Part shown: positions 54,224-62,290 of the stretch, in pieces | How positions within the stretch are numbered: the stretch's first letter is position 1 | Layout: each line of letters starts with the position of its first letter | Source of the DNA: Streptomyces sp. APSN-46.1 | GTDB taxonomy: Bacteria > Actinomycetota > Actinomycetes > Streptomycetales > Streptomycetaceae | Direction: 5' to 3' | DNA: 64,000 bases | Assembly (NCBI RefSeq): GCF_022815725.1 | Contig: NZ_JALGRF010000003.1 | Coordinates: 1-64,000, forward strand | Program-made: the position numbers and the translations under genes | The notes under the pieces: model-generated | Databases searched by the model: none | Seen by the model: the letters and a program-made list of their open reading frames with translations, nothing else | Told to the model about the DNA's origin: nothing

Positions 54224-55426
54224 GTGCAGCGCCTCTACGACTTCCTCCGCAGACACCCGACGGGCGTCGACAGCTTCTGGGCTGTCCTCCTGTGCGGGAT
54301 CGGACTGCTGCAGGTCGCGGACGACAGCTTCAACAGCACCGCCATCCGGCTGGCCGCCGTCGTCTCGGTGCTCGCCCTGGGCGTGGTCGTGGCCCTGCGC
54401 CGCAGATGGACACGGCAGATGTTCTGGCTGGCGGTCGCGACCGGCGTCTATCAGCTGCTGGTCGGCATCGAGGTGCACAACGCCGACTTCGGGATGCTGA
54501 TCATCCTGTACACGGTCGCCGCCTCGGCCGAGGTCTCGCGCCGCCTCTCCCGTACGGCGCTCTGCGTCGGCTTCACCGCCGCCCCCCTCTACGCCCTGCG
54601 CTTCCGCATGGACAAGGGAACCCCCACGAACGACATCCTCTTCACCCTGTTCGCCATCGTCCCCTTCGTCCTCGCCTGGGTGATGGGCGACTCGCTGCGC
54701 ACGCGCCGGGCCTACTACGCCCAGCTCGTCGAGCGGAACCAGCGCCTGGAGAAGGAGCGCGAGGCCCAGGCCAAGGTGGCCGTGGCCGCCGAGCGCGCCC
54801 GCATCGCCCGCGAGCTGCACGACGTCGTCGCGCACAACGTCTCGGTGATGGTGGTCCAGGCCGACGGCGCCGCGTACGTCATGGACGCCGCCCCCGAACA
54901 GGCCAAGGAGGCCCTCCAGACCATCTCCGGCACCGGGCGCCAGGCGCTGGCCGAGATGCGGCGACTGCTGGGCGTCCTGCGCACGGGCGAGCCGCAGGAG
55001 TCCGAGGACTACGTGCCGCAGCCCGACGTCGAGCAGATCGAGGTCCTGGTCGAACAGGTCCGGGCGGCCGGGCTCGACGTGGACTTCGAGGTCGAGGGCG
55101 CGCCACGGCGGCTGCCCAGCGGCGTGGAGCTGACGGCGTACCGGATCGTCCAGGAAGCCCTGACGAACACGCGCAAGCACGGGGGCCCCGAGGCGAAGGC
55201 GAGCGTGCGGCTGGTCTACTTCGACGACGGCCTCGGCCTGCTGATCGAGGACGACGGCCGCGGCTCGCCGCACGAACTGTACGAGGACGGCGGCGCCGAC
55301 GGCGCCGGGCACGGCCTGATCGGCATGCGGGAACGCATCGGCATGGTCGGCGGAACCCTGGACGCGGGCCCCCGCCCGGGCGGCGGCTTCCGGATCAGCG
55401 CGCTACTCCCGCTCAAGAAGAGCTGA
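54224..55426 (+). CDS. Sensor histidine kinase of the NarX/DesK type
   Basis: A 400-residue kinase from a GTG start (VQRLYDFLRRHPTG); TTG at 54206 is an alternative. Five or so membrane helices fill the first 160 residues. The HisKA_3 phosphoacceptor region is AAERARIARELHDVVAHNVS with VMVVQADGAAYVMD. The ATPase domain has AYRIVQEALTNTRKHGGPEA, LIEDDGRGSP and GHGLIGMRERIGMVGGTLDA. TACTCT lies seven bases before the GTG, so the message may be leaderless. Its likely partner regulator is at 57149, separated by two minus-strand genes. Confidence 0.93.
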   Translation: MQRLYDFLRRHPTGVDSFWAVLLCGIGLLQVADDSFNSTAIRLAAVVSVLALGVVVALRRRWTRQMFWLAVATGVYQLLVGIEVHNADFGMLIILYTVAASAEVSRRLSRTALCVGFTAAPLYALRFRMDKGTPTNDILFTLFAIVPFVLAWVMGDSLRTRRAYYAQLVERNQRLEKEREAQAKVAVAAERARIARELHDVVAHNVSVMVVQADGAAYVMDAAPEQAKEALQTISGTGRQALAEMRRLLGVLRTGEPQESEDYVPQPDVEQIEVLVEQVRAAGLDVDFEVEGAPRRLPSGVELTAYRIVQEALTNTRKHGGPEAKASVRLVYFDDGLGLLIEDDGRGSPHELYEDGGADGAGHGLIGMRERIGMVGGTLDAGPRPGGGFRISALLPLKKS

Positions 55427-55461
55427 CCACCGAGTGAGGACGTACACACTCGGGCACGCCC

Positions 55462-55955
55462 CTATGAGACCAGTACCCCTCGCTCCCACAGCTCTTCCGC
55501 GTGATCCTTGAACCTGTCGAACATCCCCCCGTCACCCTGGCGGCGGAGGTGGAGCATCGGGGAGTCATGTCCGATCACGCGGGCCAAGTGGGGCGTGACG
55601 AGCGCGTCGTGATCGAACTGGAAGACACTCAGCCCCACGTGGTTCGCGGCGTCGGAGGCCTCGCTGAATCTCGCCTCAAGCCCTTCCAGCGGCCCGAGGC
55701 GGTCCAGGTTCTCCAGGGTGATCCTGATGCGCGTGGAGACGGTGAGCGCCGCCGCTTCGACGTCCTCGCGCTGGCGGGTGATCTCACCCTCGGGGTCTCC
55801 GAGCAGGAACCGCACCCGGCACGTGTCGAGCCGGTTTTGCGCGTGCGGCGTGCGCTCCTCGTCAGCGATCCAGCGTTCCACGCTCTTCTGAACCCTACTG
55901 CTGGACGTCTCAACTGTCGTCACAACAAGGGGAGATACGTCCTCCCAGGTGGAGG
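55462..55955 (-). pseudogene. Degraded regulator: helix-turn-helix remnant joined to DUF5919
   Basis: An open frame continues to 56235, but only its last 145 residues look like protein. A helix-turn-helix end (RVQKSVERWIADEERTPHAQ then NRLDTCR) runs directly into VRFLLGDPEGEITRQREDVE. In typical proteins of this kind 60-80 residues lie between these two blocks. The C-terminal domain is otherwise well kept (ALTVSTRIRITLENLDRLGP, VTPHLARVIGHDSPMLHLRR, MFDRFKDHAEELWERG). I infer an internal deletion and loss of the N-terminus. A functional short protein cannot be excluded. Confidence 0.55.
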
Positions 55956-56314
55956 AGCATCGCACCGTAGCCGGTGACCCGTGCTCCATCGCCGTGCAGA
56001 ACGCGGAGCTGCGTAACCACCCGCACTGCTGGGGTACGGCGTGAGCACGAGAGCGGTACTTCGGTACATCGGCTACGGCATGCGCCGCCACCCCTTCGCC
56101 GAGACGACAGCGACCGCACGTTGCTCGGCAGGCCCGGTACGGGTCTTCCGGTCGGGTGAGCCCGTGCGCCCGCTGGGGCGCGACCTTCGGAGACGCGTTC
56201 CCGCCCTGCGAGTGCCTGCGCTGCGTACTCGTCATGTGGAACTTCGAGACTCCCCGCCCGTGACGGGCACCGCCGGGTCATCGCAGCGGCGGCAACCGCC
56301 GCCCCGCGCACCGG
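55956..56314. other. Spacer with no convincing gene
   Basis: Open frames on both strands cross this stretch but have no family motif and poor codon bias. It may hold decayed upstream sequence of the regulator at 55462. Confidence 0.4.
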
Positions 56315-56995
56315 TCAAGCCACCGTCTTAGCGTGCTGTCGTCGCACCATCTCGGAGATCCAGATGGGCGCGAACGGAGACGTGCAACCCGGGGAAGTCG
56401 GGTAGTCCTTGAGCACCTCCAGGCGCTCACCGATGTCGATCGCACGGGTGCGGTGCTCGGCGTGCTCGATCCCGATCTGAGCCAGGCAGTGGTTCATCGC
56501 CCACTGCAGGCGGTCCGGGGCGTCTTTCATCTCCGCCTCGATGACGTGTAGCAGTCCTGTGAGGTCGAGGCCCTCGGGCTTCTTCGCCACGCGTTCGGTG
56601 GTCAGCGCCCAGCCGGCACTCGCGACCACTGGATCCGGGTCGGCGGACCAGGCCAGGCGCAGTTCTTCGGAGTGCGGGTTCTTCTTCACCACGTAGTTCA
56701 CGAGCCAGTCGTGCACCTTGGGTGTGCGCGCCTCGCGCACCATGGCGTCCAACTCGTCACGCTCGAACGCCTTCGGGCGGCAGATCAGGACCGCCAGCAG
56801 TCTCGCCGCGGTGTCATCCGTATCCCAGAGCCGGCACGCGAGCTCCTGCTGCGTCTTCAGCCGCTTCGCGAGCGCGCGCAGCTTGCTGAGGTTCACACCG
56901 TGATCGTCACCGTGTCTCTCGTTCACCGCGCGCGTCTTCGGGTCCTCGAGCTCGGCCAGCTCGGCCATCACCTCGGCCAACGCCGTCTCGGCCAC
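56315..56995 (-). CDS. AlkD-like DNA alkylation repair protein
   Basis: A 226-residue all-helical HEAT-like repeat protein of the COG4912 DNA alkylation repair family, predicted to remove bulky alkylated bases. The GTG start at 56995 has AGGAGG five bases ahead, while the longer open frame beyond is random. Blocks typical of the family are NLSKLRALAKRLKTQQELAC, HDWLVNYVVKKNPHSEELRL, RLQWAMNHCLAQIGIEHAEH and YPTSPGCTSPFAPIWISEMV. It lies opposite in strand between a histidine kinase and its regulator, which suggests a later arrival. Confidence 0.85.
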   Translation of the reverse strand: MAETALAEVMAELAELEDPKTRAVNERHGDDHGVNLSKLRALAKRLKTQQELACRLWDTDDTAARLLAVLICRPKAFERDELDAMVREARTPKVHDWLVNYVVKKNPHSEELRLAWSADPDPVVASAGWALTTERVAKKPEGLDLTGLLHVIEAEMKDAPDRLQWAMNHCLAQIGIEHAEHRTRAIDIGERLEVLKDYPTSPGCTSPFAPIWISEMVRRQHAKTVA

Positions 56996-57148
56996 CTCAG
57001 CCTCCTGTCCCTCGCGTGCGAAATTCAGCCTACGACGGGAGTCGTCCCCCTGTCGTAGCGAGATCCGCTGCACGGGCGGCACCCTGCCCCGTCCCGCGAC
57101 GGAGGGCGTCACAGCCGGGCGGGGCTCTCGTCTGCGTACTCTGGCCGC

Positions 57149-57856
57149 ATGACTGCCTTTGATGCGACGCCCGCCCCGGCAAATTCCGTAAGAGTCATGC
57201 TCGTCGACGACCAGGTGCTGCTGCGCACCGGTTTCCGGATGGTGCTCGCCGCCCAGCCGGACATGGAGGTCGTCGCCGAGGCCGGCGACGGCCTGGAGGC
57301 ACTGGAGGTGCTGCGGGCCACGAAGGTGGACGTGGTGCTGATGGACGTCCGCATGCCCAGGCTGGACGGGGTCGAGGCGACCCGGCGCATCTGTGAGCCG
57401 GAGGAGCACCCGAAGGTAATCATCCTGACCACCTTCGACCTGGACGAGTACGCCTTCTCGGGCCTGAAGGCCGGCGCGAGCGGCTTCATGCTGAAGGACG
57501 TCCCGCCGGCCGAGCTGCTGGCCGCGATCCGCTCGGTGCACAGCGGCGACGCGGTGGTCGCCCCCTCCACGACCCGGCGGCTGCTGGACCGGTTCGCCCC
57601 GATGCTGCCGACGACCACGGCGGAGCCTCGTAACAAGGAGATCGAGCGGCTGACGGAGCGCGAGCGCGAGGTCATGCTGCTCGTCGCCCAGGGCCTCTCG
57701 AACGGCGAGATCGCGGCCCGGCTGGTCCTGTCGGAGGCCACCGTGAAGACCCACGTGGGCCGCATCCTGACGAAGCTGGCCCTGCGCGACCGCGTCCAGG
57801 TCGTGGTCCTGGCCTACGAGACGGGCCTGGTCCGCGCGGGCGGCGGAGCCGGCTGA
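57149..57856 (+). CDS. NarL-family response regulator
   Basis: A 235-residue regulator. The receiver domain (from RVMLVDDQVLLRTGFRMVLA) has the phosphorylated Asp in VVLMDVRMPRLDGVEATRRI and the Lys in ASGFMLKDVPPAELLAAIRS. The LuxR-type helix-turn-helix is LTEREREVMLLVAQGLSNGE with ATVKTHVGRILTKLALRDRV. TACTCT lies six bases upstream of the ATG, as before the kinase gene, so it may be expressed from its own leaderless promoter. The kinase at 54224 is its likely partner. Confidence 0.94.
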   Translation: MTAFDATPAPANSVRVMLVDDQVLLRTGFRMVLAAQPDMEVVAEAGDGLEALEVLRATKVDVVLMDVRMPRLDGVEATRRICEPEEHPKVIILTTFDLDEYAFSGLKAGASGFMLKDVPPAELLAAIRSVHSGDAVVAPSTTRRLLDRFAPMLPTTTAEPRNKEIERLTEREREVMLLVAQGLSNGEIAARLVLSEATVKTHVGRILTKLALRDRVQVVVLAYETGLVRAGGGAG

Positions 57857-57861
57857 GCCAG

Positions 57862-58278
57862 CTAGGCGACGGCTAAGCAGTTTTCGCGGGTCTCGCGCCA
57901 CGTCGCCAGCACGCCCTCGACGTCGAACTCGACGAGGCCCAGAAGCGGTCCGGGCGGCGGCATGCGCAGTGCCGCCCGGATCTTCTCGTTGATCGCGAAG
58001 AGGATGTCGCGCGCCGCGCGCTCGGAGCGTGCCGTGCGGGCCGCCTCCAGCGCGTCCTCGGCCTCCTTGCGCAGCGCGAGCGTGGGCGGCAGCACCGCGA
58101 ACCCCTCGCGGCGCATCTTCTCCTTGATCCACCACATCTCTTCGTACGGGGCGTCGAGCGAGGCCAGCGGCTTTCCCCAGCCCGGCAGGTTATCGAAGGC
58201 GCCGTGCTCGTAGGCCTCCCTGATCTGCCGGTCCACCCAGGACTCCACGCTGACGCCGGGCGGTTTGCGCTCGGTCAC
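57862..58278 (-). CDS. DUF1992 (DnaJC28-like) domain protein
   Basis: A 138-residue protein with GAGGAGG just before the GTG start. The DUF1992 signature is clear: WVDRQIREAYEHGAFDNLPG, WGKPLASLDAPYEEMWWIKE and KMRREGFAVLPPTLALRKEA. The domain is found in bacteria and in eukaryotic DNAJC28; its molecular role is unknown. It has no J-domain. Confidence 0.93.
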   Translation of the reverse strand: MTERKPPGVSVESWVDRQIREAYEHGAFDNLPGWGKPLASLDAPYEEMWWIKEKMRREGFAVLPPTLALRKEAEDALEAARTARSERAARDILFAINEKIRAALRMPPPGPLLGLVEFDVEGVLATWRETRENCLAVA

Positions 58279-58367
58279 GGTGCCTCCTCGGTCACGGTGC
58301 CTGGTAGGTCACGGTGTCCTGCTCGGCCATCGCCTCGATCCCGTACGTTCGAGCGTAGCCCCGGGGC

Positions 58368-58605
58368 CTACGATTCCGGCCGGGCCGAGTGGCGCAGGTG
58401 GGTCAGGAGGGTGTCCAGGACCTCCCAGGTGCCGGGGTCCGTACCGTCGCCCAGCGGGTAGTGCAGCCCCGGGCGCTTCGACGGGCCGACCGGGACCGGC
58501 CGTACGGCCACCGAAAATCGCCCCCCGAGCCAAGACGGCGTCCTCGTCCACGAGTTGGGACGGGACGTCGAAGTAGTAGAAGTAGTCGAAGTGCCGGGCG
58601 GCCTC
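58368..58605 (-). pseudogene. Frameshifted small gene
   Basis: Two minus-strand frames with good codon bias join at a run of six G. The first reads EAARHFDYFYYFDVPSQLVD then EDAVLAR; the second continues GGRFSVAVRPVPVGPSKRPG, LHYPLGDGTDPGTWEVLDTL and LTHLRHSARPES to a TAG. No start codon precedes the first part before an in-frame TGA, which points to a second lesion. It may be a pseudogene or may hold sequencing errors at the G-run. Family not recognised. Confidence 0.45.
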
Positions 58606-59950
58606 AGGTCATCCAGCGGTCCGGGCGGGCCGAGGCTCGGGATGTGCGGGATCGGGCCGCCTGGGCGTGCAGCAGTTCGGCGGCCTCGGCGGCCGGCCTG
58701 AGGCGGGCCGTGACCGTGCCGTTCGCGCCGGTGTCCACGCATACGTCGGCCACCCCGCGCGCCCGTTCCCAGGGGCCCTGGGTGAGGCGGACGCTCTGCA
58801 TTTTTGCGTGCGGGACGATCTCCGTACGCCGGCACAGGCGGCCGTGCCGGGCGGCGAACACGTCCTCCGAGACGGCCAGGGCGTAGCCCTTCCACCACAC
58901 CGGGACCACCCAGCGCGATCCGGCCCGGGGCGAGGGGCTGAAGTCCAGCGCTGTCAGGTCCACCCCCGGCAGCACCCGGGCGATCACGGCCCCGGCCGCC
59001 GCGCGCGGGGCCACCGGGACCAGGACCCCGTTCTTCGAGCCCGCCACCGCGAGCTCCACCCGCACCCAGCCGCGGCGCCGCCACAGCAGCGGCTCCACGA
59101 GCTTCACGCTCTGCACGCGCCCCGGCGGCACCGTCTCGTGCGCCCGGTCCAGCAGCCCGTGGTCCAGCCGGAGCCCGTCCGGGGAATCGGCGACGGTCCA
59201 GTCGTACTCGGTGAGGAACCGGCCGGCCGTGCCGGTCCAGACCCCGCCCACGAAGGGCAGCAGGGTGGCGATCGTCGCCCAGAGGTTTTCGCTGAACCAC
59301 CACACCGCGACCGGGACGATCAGCCCGGCGGCCAGCGCGGCCCACGCGCCGAGGGTGAGCACCAGCGACATCGCCAGGTCCCGGGGGCCGACGCGGAGCA
59401 GCTCCCGCTCCGGGGCCTCGCCGACCGCGACCGCCTGCGCCGGGGCGAAGCCCGCCGCCCGGGCCAGCAGCTCGGCGCGCAGCGCCACGGCCTCCCGCTC
59501 GTCGAGGAAGGCCAGCTCGTCCTTGGCCTCCGTGCCGATCACGTCGAGCCGCAGTTTGGCGACCCCGGCCAGCCGGGCCAGCAGCGGCCGGGTCACGTCC
59601 ACCGCCTGGATCCGGTCTAGCCGGATGTGCGCGGTGCGGCGGAACAGCAGCCCGGTGCGGATGCGCAGCTCGGTGTCGGTCACGGAGTAGTGCGTGAACC
59701 ACCAGCTCAGGAACCCGTACAGGCCGAACACGACGACCAGGCCGGCCACGGTCAGCGCCCGCAGGCCACCGGGCAGCCCTCCCACCCATCGCGCGACCCT
59801 CTCGCCCTGCTGGGCGACGACGCCGACGGTCGCGGCGATCGGCACCCACGCCCGGCGCAGCGGGGTGAGGACGTGCAACCGTCGCTCGGCCGCCGCCGCC
59901 CCCGGGCCGGCACCGGTACGCACAGCCCCGTCGGCCCCGTCGCCGCTCAC
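58604..59950 (-). CDS. Membrane protein with three bacterial PH domains (YdbT-like)
   Basis: A 448-residue protein; the GTG start overlaps the upstream gene's stop in GTGA (59947-59950). Membrane helix pairs (LTVAGLVVVFGLYGFLSWWF and LVLTLGAWAALAAGLIVPVA) alternate with bPH2 domains. Each bPH2 domain shows the same logic: SVTDTELRIRTGLLFRRTAH with HIRLDRIQAVDVTRPLLARL; GLLDRAHETVPPGRVQSVKL; CRRTEIVPHAKMQSVRLTQG. In Bacillus, YdbS and YdbT act together and give resistance to an antimicrobial peptide. The role in Streptomyces is unknown. Confidence 0.9.
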   Translation of the reverse strand: MSGDGADGAVRTGAGPGAAAAERRLHVLTPLRRAWVPIAATVGVVAQQGERVARWVGGLPGGLRALTVAGLVVVFGLYGFLSWWFTHYSVTDTELRIRTGLLFRRTAHIRLDRIQAVDVTRPLLARLAGVAKLRLDVIGTEAKDELAFLDEREAVALRAELLARAAGFAPAQAVAVGEAPERELLRVGPRDLAMSLVLTLGAWAALAAGLIVPVAVWWFSENLWATIATLLPFVGGVWTGTAGRFLTEYDWTVADSPDGLRLDHGLLDRAHETVPPGRVQSVKLVEPLLWRRRGWVRVELAVAGSKNGVLVPVAPRAAAGAVIARVLPGVDLTALDFSPSPRAGSRWVVPVWWKGYALAVSEDVFAARHGRLCRRTEIVPHAKMQSVRLTQGPWERARGVADVCVDTGANGTVTARLRPAAEAAELLHAQAARSRTSRASARPDRWMT

Positions 59951-60438
59951 AGCCCCGCCGACCTTGCCTCGCCGAGCTCCGTCAGCCGGTCGCGCAGCCG
60001 CTCCGCCTCGGCCGGCACCAGCCCCGGAATCCTCGCGTCCGTGGCCGCGGCCGCCGTGTGCAGCTGTACGGAGGCCAGCCCGAACCGCCGCTCCAGCGGC
60101 CCCGAGGTCACCTCGACCAGCTGCATCCGCCCGTACGGGACCACGGTCTGCTCCCGCCACAGCACACCCCGGCTGATCAGCAGGTCGTCGGCGCGCTCGG
60201 CGTACCGCCAGGACCTCCAGTTCCGGCCGAGCAGCACCCAGCCCCAGGCCAGGACCACCAGCCAGAACGCCCCGAGGGCCGCCCACCCGGGGCCGGCCGT
60301 CAGACCCAGCACGAGGCCGGTCACCACCGTGAACAGCGTCATCCAGATCACCAGCAGCAGCCGCCGCAGCGTGAGCAGCCCGCCCGGCAGACCCACCCAC
60401 CCCGCCCGGTCCGTCTCACCGTTCGTCCCCGTTTCCAT
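59947..60438 (-). CDS. Membrane protein with one bacterial PH domain (YdbS-like)
   Basis: A 163-residue protein. Two membrane helices (LLVIWMTLFTVVTGLVLGLT and WAALGAFWLVVLAWGWVLLG) precede a bPH2 domain (DDLLISRGVLWREQTVVPYG, RMQLVEVTSGPLERRFGLAS, VQLHTAAAATDARIPGLVPA). It is the first gene of a coupled pair with the three-domain protein, the arrangement seen in ydbS-ydbT. It is divergent from the nuoD-like gene, 31 bp away. Confidence 0.9.
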   Translation of the reverse strand: METGTNGETDRAGWVGLPGGLLTLRRLLLVIWMTLFTVVTGLVLGLTAGPGWAALGAFWLVVLAWGWVLLGRNWRSWRYAERADDLLISRGVLWREQTVVPYGRMQLVEVTSGPLERRFGLASVQLHTAAAATDARIPGLVPAEAERLRDRLTELGEARSAGL

Positions 60439-60469
60439 CCCCCCACCCTAGGGCTGAGACAATGCCCAC

Positions 60470-61612
60470 ATGACGGAGAAGACGGTCGGCATCGGCGGAG
60501 CGGCGGAGAGCACCGACATGGTGCTCAACATCGGCCCCCAGCACCCTTCCACGCACGGCGTGCTGCGCCTGCGGCTCGTCCTGGACGGCGAGCGGATCGC
60601 CAGCGCCGAGCCGGTGGTGGGCTACATGCACCGCGGGGCCGAGAAGCTCTTCGAGGCCCGCGACTACCGCCAGATCGTGATGCTGGCGAACCGCCACGAC
60701 TGGCTGTCCGCGTTCTCCAACGAACTCGGCGTGGTCATGGCGGTCGAGCGGATGCTCGGCATGGAGGTCCCCGAGCGGGCCGTGTGGATGCGGACCCTGC
60801 TCGCCGAGCTGAACCGGGTGCTGAACCACCTGATGTTCCTCGGTTCGTACCCCCTGGAGCTGGGCGGAATCACGCCGATCTTCCACGCGTTCCGCGAGCG
60901 CGAGGAGCTCCAGGCCGTCATGGAGGAGATCTCCGGCGGCCGGATGCACTACATGTTCAACCGCGTCGGCGGCCTCAAGGAGGACCTCCCGGCCGGCTGG
61001 CTCGGCCGGGCCCGCGCCGCGATCGCCGACGTCAACACCCGCATGGACGTCTACGACAAGCTGGTCCACGGGAACGAGATCTTCCGCGGCCGCACGCGCG
61101 GCGTGGGCGTGCTGTCCGCCGAGGCGGTGCACGCGTACGGGGTCTCCGGCCCGATCGCCCGCGCCTCCGGCGTCGACTTCGACCTGCGCCGCGACGAGCC
61201 GTACCTGGCCTACGGCGAGCTCCAGGACGTACTCAAGGTGGTCACCCGCACCGAGGGCGACTGCCTGGCCCGCTTCGAGTGCCTGCTGGACCAGACGCAC
61301 AACGCCCTCGACCTGGCCGTGGCCTGCCTGGACCGGATGGCCGAGCTGCCGCCCGGCCCGATCAACCAGCGCCTGCCCAAGGTGCTGAAGGCGCCCGAGG
61401 GGGCCACGTACGCCTGGACCGAGAACCCCCTCGGCATCAACGGCTACTACCTGGTCTCGAAGGGCGAGAAGACCCCGTACCGGCTGAAGCTGCGCTCGGC
61501 CTCGTACAACAACATCCAGGCGCTGGCGGTGCTGCTGCCCGGGCAGCTGGTGGCGGACATGGTGGCCATCCTGGGCTCGCTGTTCTTCGTCGTCGGCGAC
61601 ATCGACAAGTAG
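60470..61612 (+). CDS. nuoD: Solitary NADH-quinone oxidoreductase subunit D paralogue
   Basis: A 380-residue protein of the complex I 49-kDa subunit family. It has [80 protein letters not shown] and the end [20 protein letters not shown]. The final PSF(F)xxDPV[M]GEVDR-type motif is modified to [14 protein letters not shown]. No other nuo gene is near. A second nuoD away from the main nuo operon is known in streptomycetes. Whether it joins complex I or another hydrogenase-like complex is unknown. Confidence 0.93.
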   Translation: MTEKTVGIGGAAESTDMVLNIGPQHPSTHGVLRLRLVLDGERIASAEPVVGYMHRGAEKLFEARDYRQIVMLANRHDWLSAFSNELGVVMAVERMLGMEVPERAVWMRTLLAELNRVLNHLMFLGSYPLELGGITPIFHAFREREELQAVMEEISGGRMHYMFNRVGGLKEDLPAGWLGRARAAIADVNTRMDVYDKLVHGNEIFRGRTRGVGVLSAEAVHAYGVSGPIARASGVDFDLRRDEPYLAYGELQDVLKVVTRTEGDCLARFECLLDQTHNALDLAVACLDRMAELPPGPINQRLPKVLKAPEGATYAWTENPLGINGYYLVSKGEKTPYRLKLRSASYNNIQALAVLLPGQLVADMVAILGSLFFVVGDIDK

Positions 61613-61677
61613 CCGACATCGGGAGGTAGCCGACATCGGCGAGGGGCGCTGTCGGTGCGGCCGGGCAGACTGGGGGC

Positions 61678-61893
61678 ATGTCCCACTCCCCCAGACGGGC
61701 CTGCCCCTCCTGCGGCCGCGACTGCGCCGTGACCGCCGGCCGGATCGCCCGCCACGACCCTCCCGCCGGCCGGGGGCGCGGCGACCTGGTCTCCTGTCCC
61801 GGATCACGGGCCCGGGTGATGCTCGGCGCCTCGGCGCCGACCTTGGACGGCTTCGTCCTGCCCGCGCTTCCCGGGCAGTTGCCGCTGTTCTGA
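61678..61893 (+). CDS. Small cysteine-containing protein
   Basis: A 71-residue protein following the nuoD-like gene on the same strand. It begins MSHSPRRACPSCGRDCAVTA with C-x2-C-x3-C, then GDLVSCPGSRARV, and ends LPALPGQLPLF. The four cysteines suggest a zinc ribbon. A weak GGGGGC precedes the ATG. Third codon positions are G/C-rich, but the assignment rests on little else. Confidence 0.6.
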   Translation: MSHSPRRACPSCGRDCAVTAGRIARHDPPAGRGRGDLVSCPGSRARVMLGASAPTLDGFVLPALPGQLPLF

Positions 61894-61999
61894 GACGACA
61901 CAGCCTGAGGCCGTAGCCGTATGAGTTGAGTACGTGGGGCAGGCGCGGCTGAGTACCCGCGCGGATCCCCGTGAGCCCGTGGCGGGCGAGGATGGCCGC

Positions 62000-62275
62000 A
62001 TGTCCGTCAAGTACCCCGTGATCGCCGCCGTGCTGCTCCTGCCCGCCCTGGTCCTCGCGAAGATCGCGACCCTGGCCACTTATACGGGCTCCCGGTGCCT
62101 GACCTACGGGGGCTGCACACCCTTCCCGGGGGCCGCCTTCGGGGTGCTGCTCGGCGCCGCGCTGGTGTTCATGATCGCGGCGATCGCCGCCCCGGAGACG
62201 GTACGCAAGCCCGCGCTGGCCGTGCAGGTGCTGCTGGAGGTCGTGGCGACCGGCCTCGTGCTGGCCTACCCCTGA
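62000..62275 (+). CDS. Small three-helix membrane protein
   Basis: A 91-residue protein from the ATG at 62000, with GAGGA nine bases ahead. Helices are YPVIAAVLLLPALVLAKIAT, FGVLLGAALVFMIAAIAAPE and PALAVQVLLEVVATGLVLAY. A Cys pair lies in the first loop (SRCLTYGGCTPF). No family is recognised. Confidence 0.7.
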   Translation: MSVKYPVIAAVLLLPALVLAKIATLATYTGSRCLTYGGCTPFPGAAFGVLLGAALVFMIAAIAAPETVRKPALAVQVLLEVVATGLVLAYP

Positions 62276-62290
62276 GCCCCGGAAGGGGCG

